DNA from: an uncultured Bacilli bacterium
GTDB taxonomy: Bacteria; Bacillota_I; Bacilli_A; RF39; UBA660
Assembly: GCA_947627405.1 (NCBI GenBank)
Contig: CANQVY010000017.1
Location: 1 to 14,613 of the forward strand
Direction of reading: 5' to 3'
DNA length: 14,613 nt
Shown: positions 13,527 through 14,613 of the stretch, one piece after another
Layout: every line of letters starts with the position of its first letter
How positions within the stretch are numbered: position 1 is the first letter of the stretch
Notes under the pieces: generated by a model
Database searches by the model: none
The model's input: only the letters and a program-made list of their open reading frames with translations
Told to the model about the DNA's origin: nothing
Program-made: the position numbers and the translations under genes

Positions 13527-13543
13527 AAAAAAAAAAAAAAAAA
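13527..13543 (-). repeat. Homopolymer of 17 A (17 T on the transcribed strand)
   Basis: Seventeen consecutive A residues on the plus strand lie 22 bases downstream of the trpS stop codon. Read on the minus strand it is a T tract that may help end trpS transcription, although no strong stem precedes it. Long homopolymers like this are prone to slippage. Confidence 0.85.
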
Positions 13544-13565
13544 TTGGTTGTTTTGATATATCTGA

Positions 13566-14546
13566 TTATCTATGAAGTCCCATTTTCTCTTTCATTGTCT
13601 CAAATTTTTCTTTGGCTATTTTTCTAGAAATTTGAATTCCTTCATCAATCATTTTATCTAATGCATCTCCTTGCATTAGCTCTTGATATTTTTCTTGGAT
13701 TTGAGTAAGAGTGTCTGCAACAACATTAGCAACTGCTTTTTTAAAAGTACCATAATTGCATTCCTCAAATTCTTTTTCTACCTCAGAAATCGTTTTACCA
13801 GTTAAAGAAGAATAAATATTAATTAGATTTGAAATTCCTGGTTTCTTTTCTTCATCAAATTTAATAGACATTTCTGAATCGGTTGTAGCCGACATAATTT
13901 TCTTTTTGGCTAATTCTACATCATCAAGCAATGTAATCACACCATTTGGACTTTCTTCTGATTTACTCATCTTTTTTGTTGGATCCTTTAAATCTTTAAT
14001 TTTTGTACCTGTTTGGGAGATTAAAGGCTGCGGTACAACAAAAGTATCCCCATACATTTTATTAAAACGAATAGCGATATCTCTAGCCAGTTCAACATGT
14101 TGTTTTTGATCGATACCTACAGGTACTAAATCAATATCTGCATACAAAATATCTGCAGCCATTAAAACAGGATACGTTAAAAGTCCAACGGAAAAATTAG
14201 CATTGTTCTTTGACTTTTCTTTAAATTGAATCATACGAGAAGCTTCCCCATAATACGTTGTACATTCCAATAGCCAAGAAATTGCGGGAATGTATTCATT
14301 CTCAGATTGTAAATAAATTATATTTTTCTTTGGATCAATTCCACAAGCAATATACAATGCTAAAAAATCTTTAATTCGTTTTCTTAATTCACTAGGATTT
14401 TGATGAATTGTAATAGCATGCATATCCGCAATAAATAAATAAGAATCATATTCATCTTGCATCTTTCTCATCTGCATAATTGCCCCAATGAAATTGCCAA
14501 GTGTTAATTCTCCTGTTGGTTTAAGTCCTGTTAATATTTTTTTCAT
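13566..14546 (-). CDS. trpS: Tryptophanyl-tRNA synthetase
   Basis: A complete 326-residue class I aminoacyl-tRNA synthetase that charges tRNA-Trp with tryptophan using ATP in the cytoplasm. The bacterial TrpRS pattern is clear: GLKPTGELTLGNFIGA at residues 7-22, in which LGNFIG is the HIGH-equivalent; ADMHAITI at 40-47; YPVLMAADILYADIDLVPVG at 125-144, the tryptophan-recognition region; DQKQHVELARDIA at 146-158; and KKMSKSEES at 191-199, the KMSKS loop. Length is as usual for the bacterial enzyme. AGGAGAT at 14550-14556 precedes the ATG. A terminator-like hairpin lies directly upstream of the ribosome site, which suggests regulation by attenuation. Confidence 0.97.
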   Translation of the reverse strand: MKKILTGLKPTGELTLGNFIGAIMQMRKMQDEYDSYLFIADMHAITIHQNPSELRKRIKDFLALYIACGIDPKKNIIYLQSENEYIPAISWLLECTTYYGEASRMIQFKEKSKNNANFSVGLLTYPVLMAADILYADIDLVPVGIDQKQHVELARDIAIRFNKMYGDTFVVPQPLISQTGTKIKDLKDPTKKMSKSEESPNGVITLLDDVELAKKKIMSATTDSEMSIKFDEEKKPGISNLINIYSSLTGKTISEVEKEFEECNYGTFKKAVANVVADTLTQIQEKYQELMQGDALDKMIDEGIQISRKIAKEKFETMKEKMGLHR

Positions 14547-14569
14547 AGTATCTCCTTCTTTCTTTAAAT

Positions 14570-14599
14570 AAAAAACTCCTATCCATTAGGATAAGAGTT
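14570..14599 (-). terminator. Terminator-like hairpin in the trpS leader, possible T-box attenuator
   Basis: On the minus strand AACTCTTATCC pairs with GGATAGGAGTT around a 4-base TAAT loop and is followed by six T residues. The stem has one G-U wobble that would be a C-A mismatch on the other strand, so it works in the trpS direction. The hairpin ends about 14 bases before the ribosome site, as terminators of T-box leaders do. trpS is often T-box controlled in Firmicutes. The defining T-box bases would lie past the right edge of the window, so it could instead simply end an upstream gene. Confidence 0.7.
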
Positions 14600-14613
14600 A
14601 TCATCTTATTTAG

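Noticed and set aside
1..14613. Mobile elements, CRISPR arrays, tRNA or rRNA genes
   Set aside because: No transposase or integrase products, regularly spaced repeats, CCA-ended cloverleaf sequences or rRNA-like stretches were seen on either strand by eye.
1..14613. Alternative genetic code (TGA as tryptophan), suggested by the AT-rich, Mollicute-like composition
   Set aside because: Three genes end at TGA in sensible places and tryptophan is coded by TGG throughout the recognised proteins.

Overview
This is an AT-rich, gene-dense stretch in which every supported gene lies on the minus strand, so transcription runs from high to low coordinates. TGA serves as a normal stop (for example at 2657, 7994 and 12876), so the code is standard. 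Low GC, AGGAGG-type ribosome sites, class B sortase, BIG2 repeats and pyruvate:ferredoxin oxidoreductase together suggest an anaerobic, probably gut-associated low-GC Firmicute (Erysipelotrichia / RF39-like Bacilli). That placement is an inference and the species cannot be named from this window.

The edges are housekeeping. The right end holds complete trpS (13566-14546) behind a terminator-like hairpin that may be the end of a T-box leader. The left end holds an HD-domain phosphohydrolase (505-1653) and the first 141 residues of pyruvate:ferredoxin oxidoreductase, which runs off the left edge.

The 11 kb between is an envelope and surface module. In order of transcription it holds: (i) a zinc-ribbon four-helix membrane protein (12876-13421) and a secreted NPNTAD-anchored protein (11792-12817), behind a strong promoter; (ii) an NPNTGD-anchored protein (10918-11700) with its own promoter; (iii) a tight four-gene run, 10872 down to 5480, encoding a zinc-ribbon membrane metallopeptidase, a secreted degenerate HtrA-like protein without catalytic His and Ser, a membrane-anchored protein with probable PsbP/Mog1-like domains, and a zinc-ribbon membrane protein with one such domain, closed by a terminator; (iv) a membrane-anchored BIG2/Ig-like protein (4034-5308) with an operator-like inverted repeat at its distal start site; (v) a class B sortase with a long cytoplasmic coiled coil (2657-3940); (vi) an NPDTAD-anchored surface protein (1725-2561).

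The three secreted proteins share an unusual C-terminal signal, NP[DN]T[AG]DxNV, followed by a hydrophobic segment and a basic tail. The sortase in the same cluster is the obvious candidate to anchor them. Three other membrane proteins carry the same kind of N-terminal zinc ribbon on the presumed cytoplasmic side. The most interesting candidate system is therefore a surface-protein anchoring locus coupled to an envelope-sensing or processing operon with one apparently active metalloprotease and one apparently dead protease. That coupling is inferred from gene order and domains only. No mobile element, CRISPR array, tRNA or rRNA gene was seen. No gene-free gap exceeds about 171 bases.
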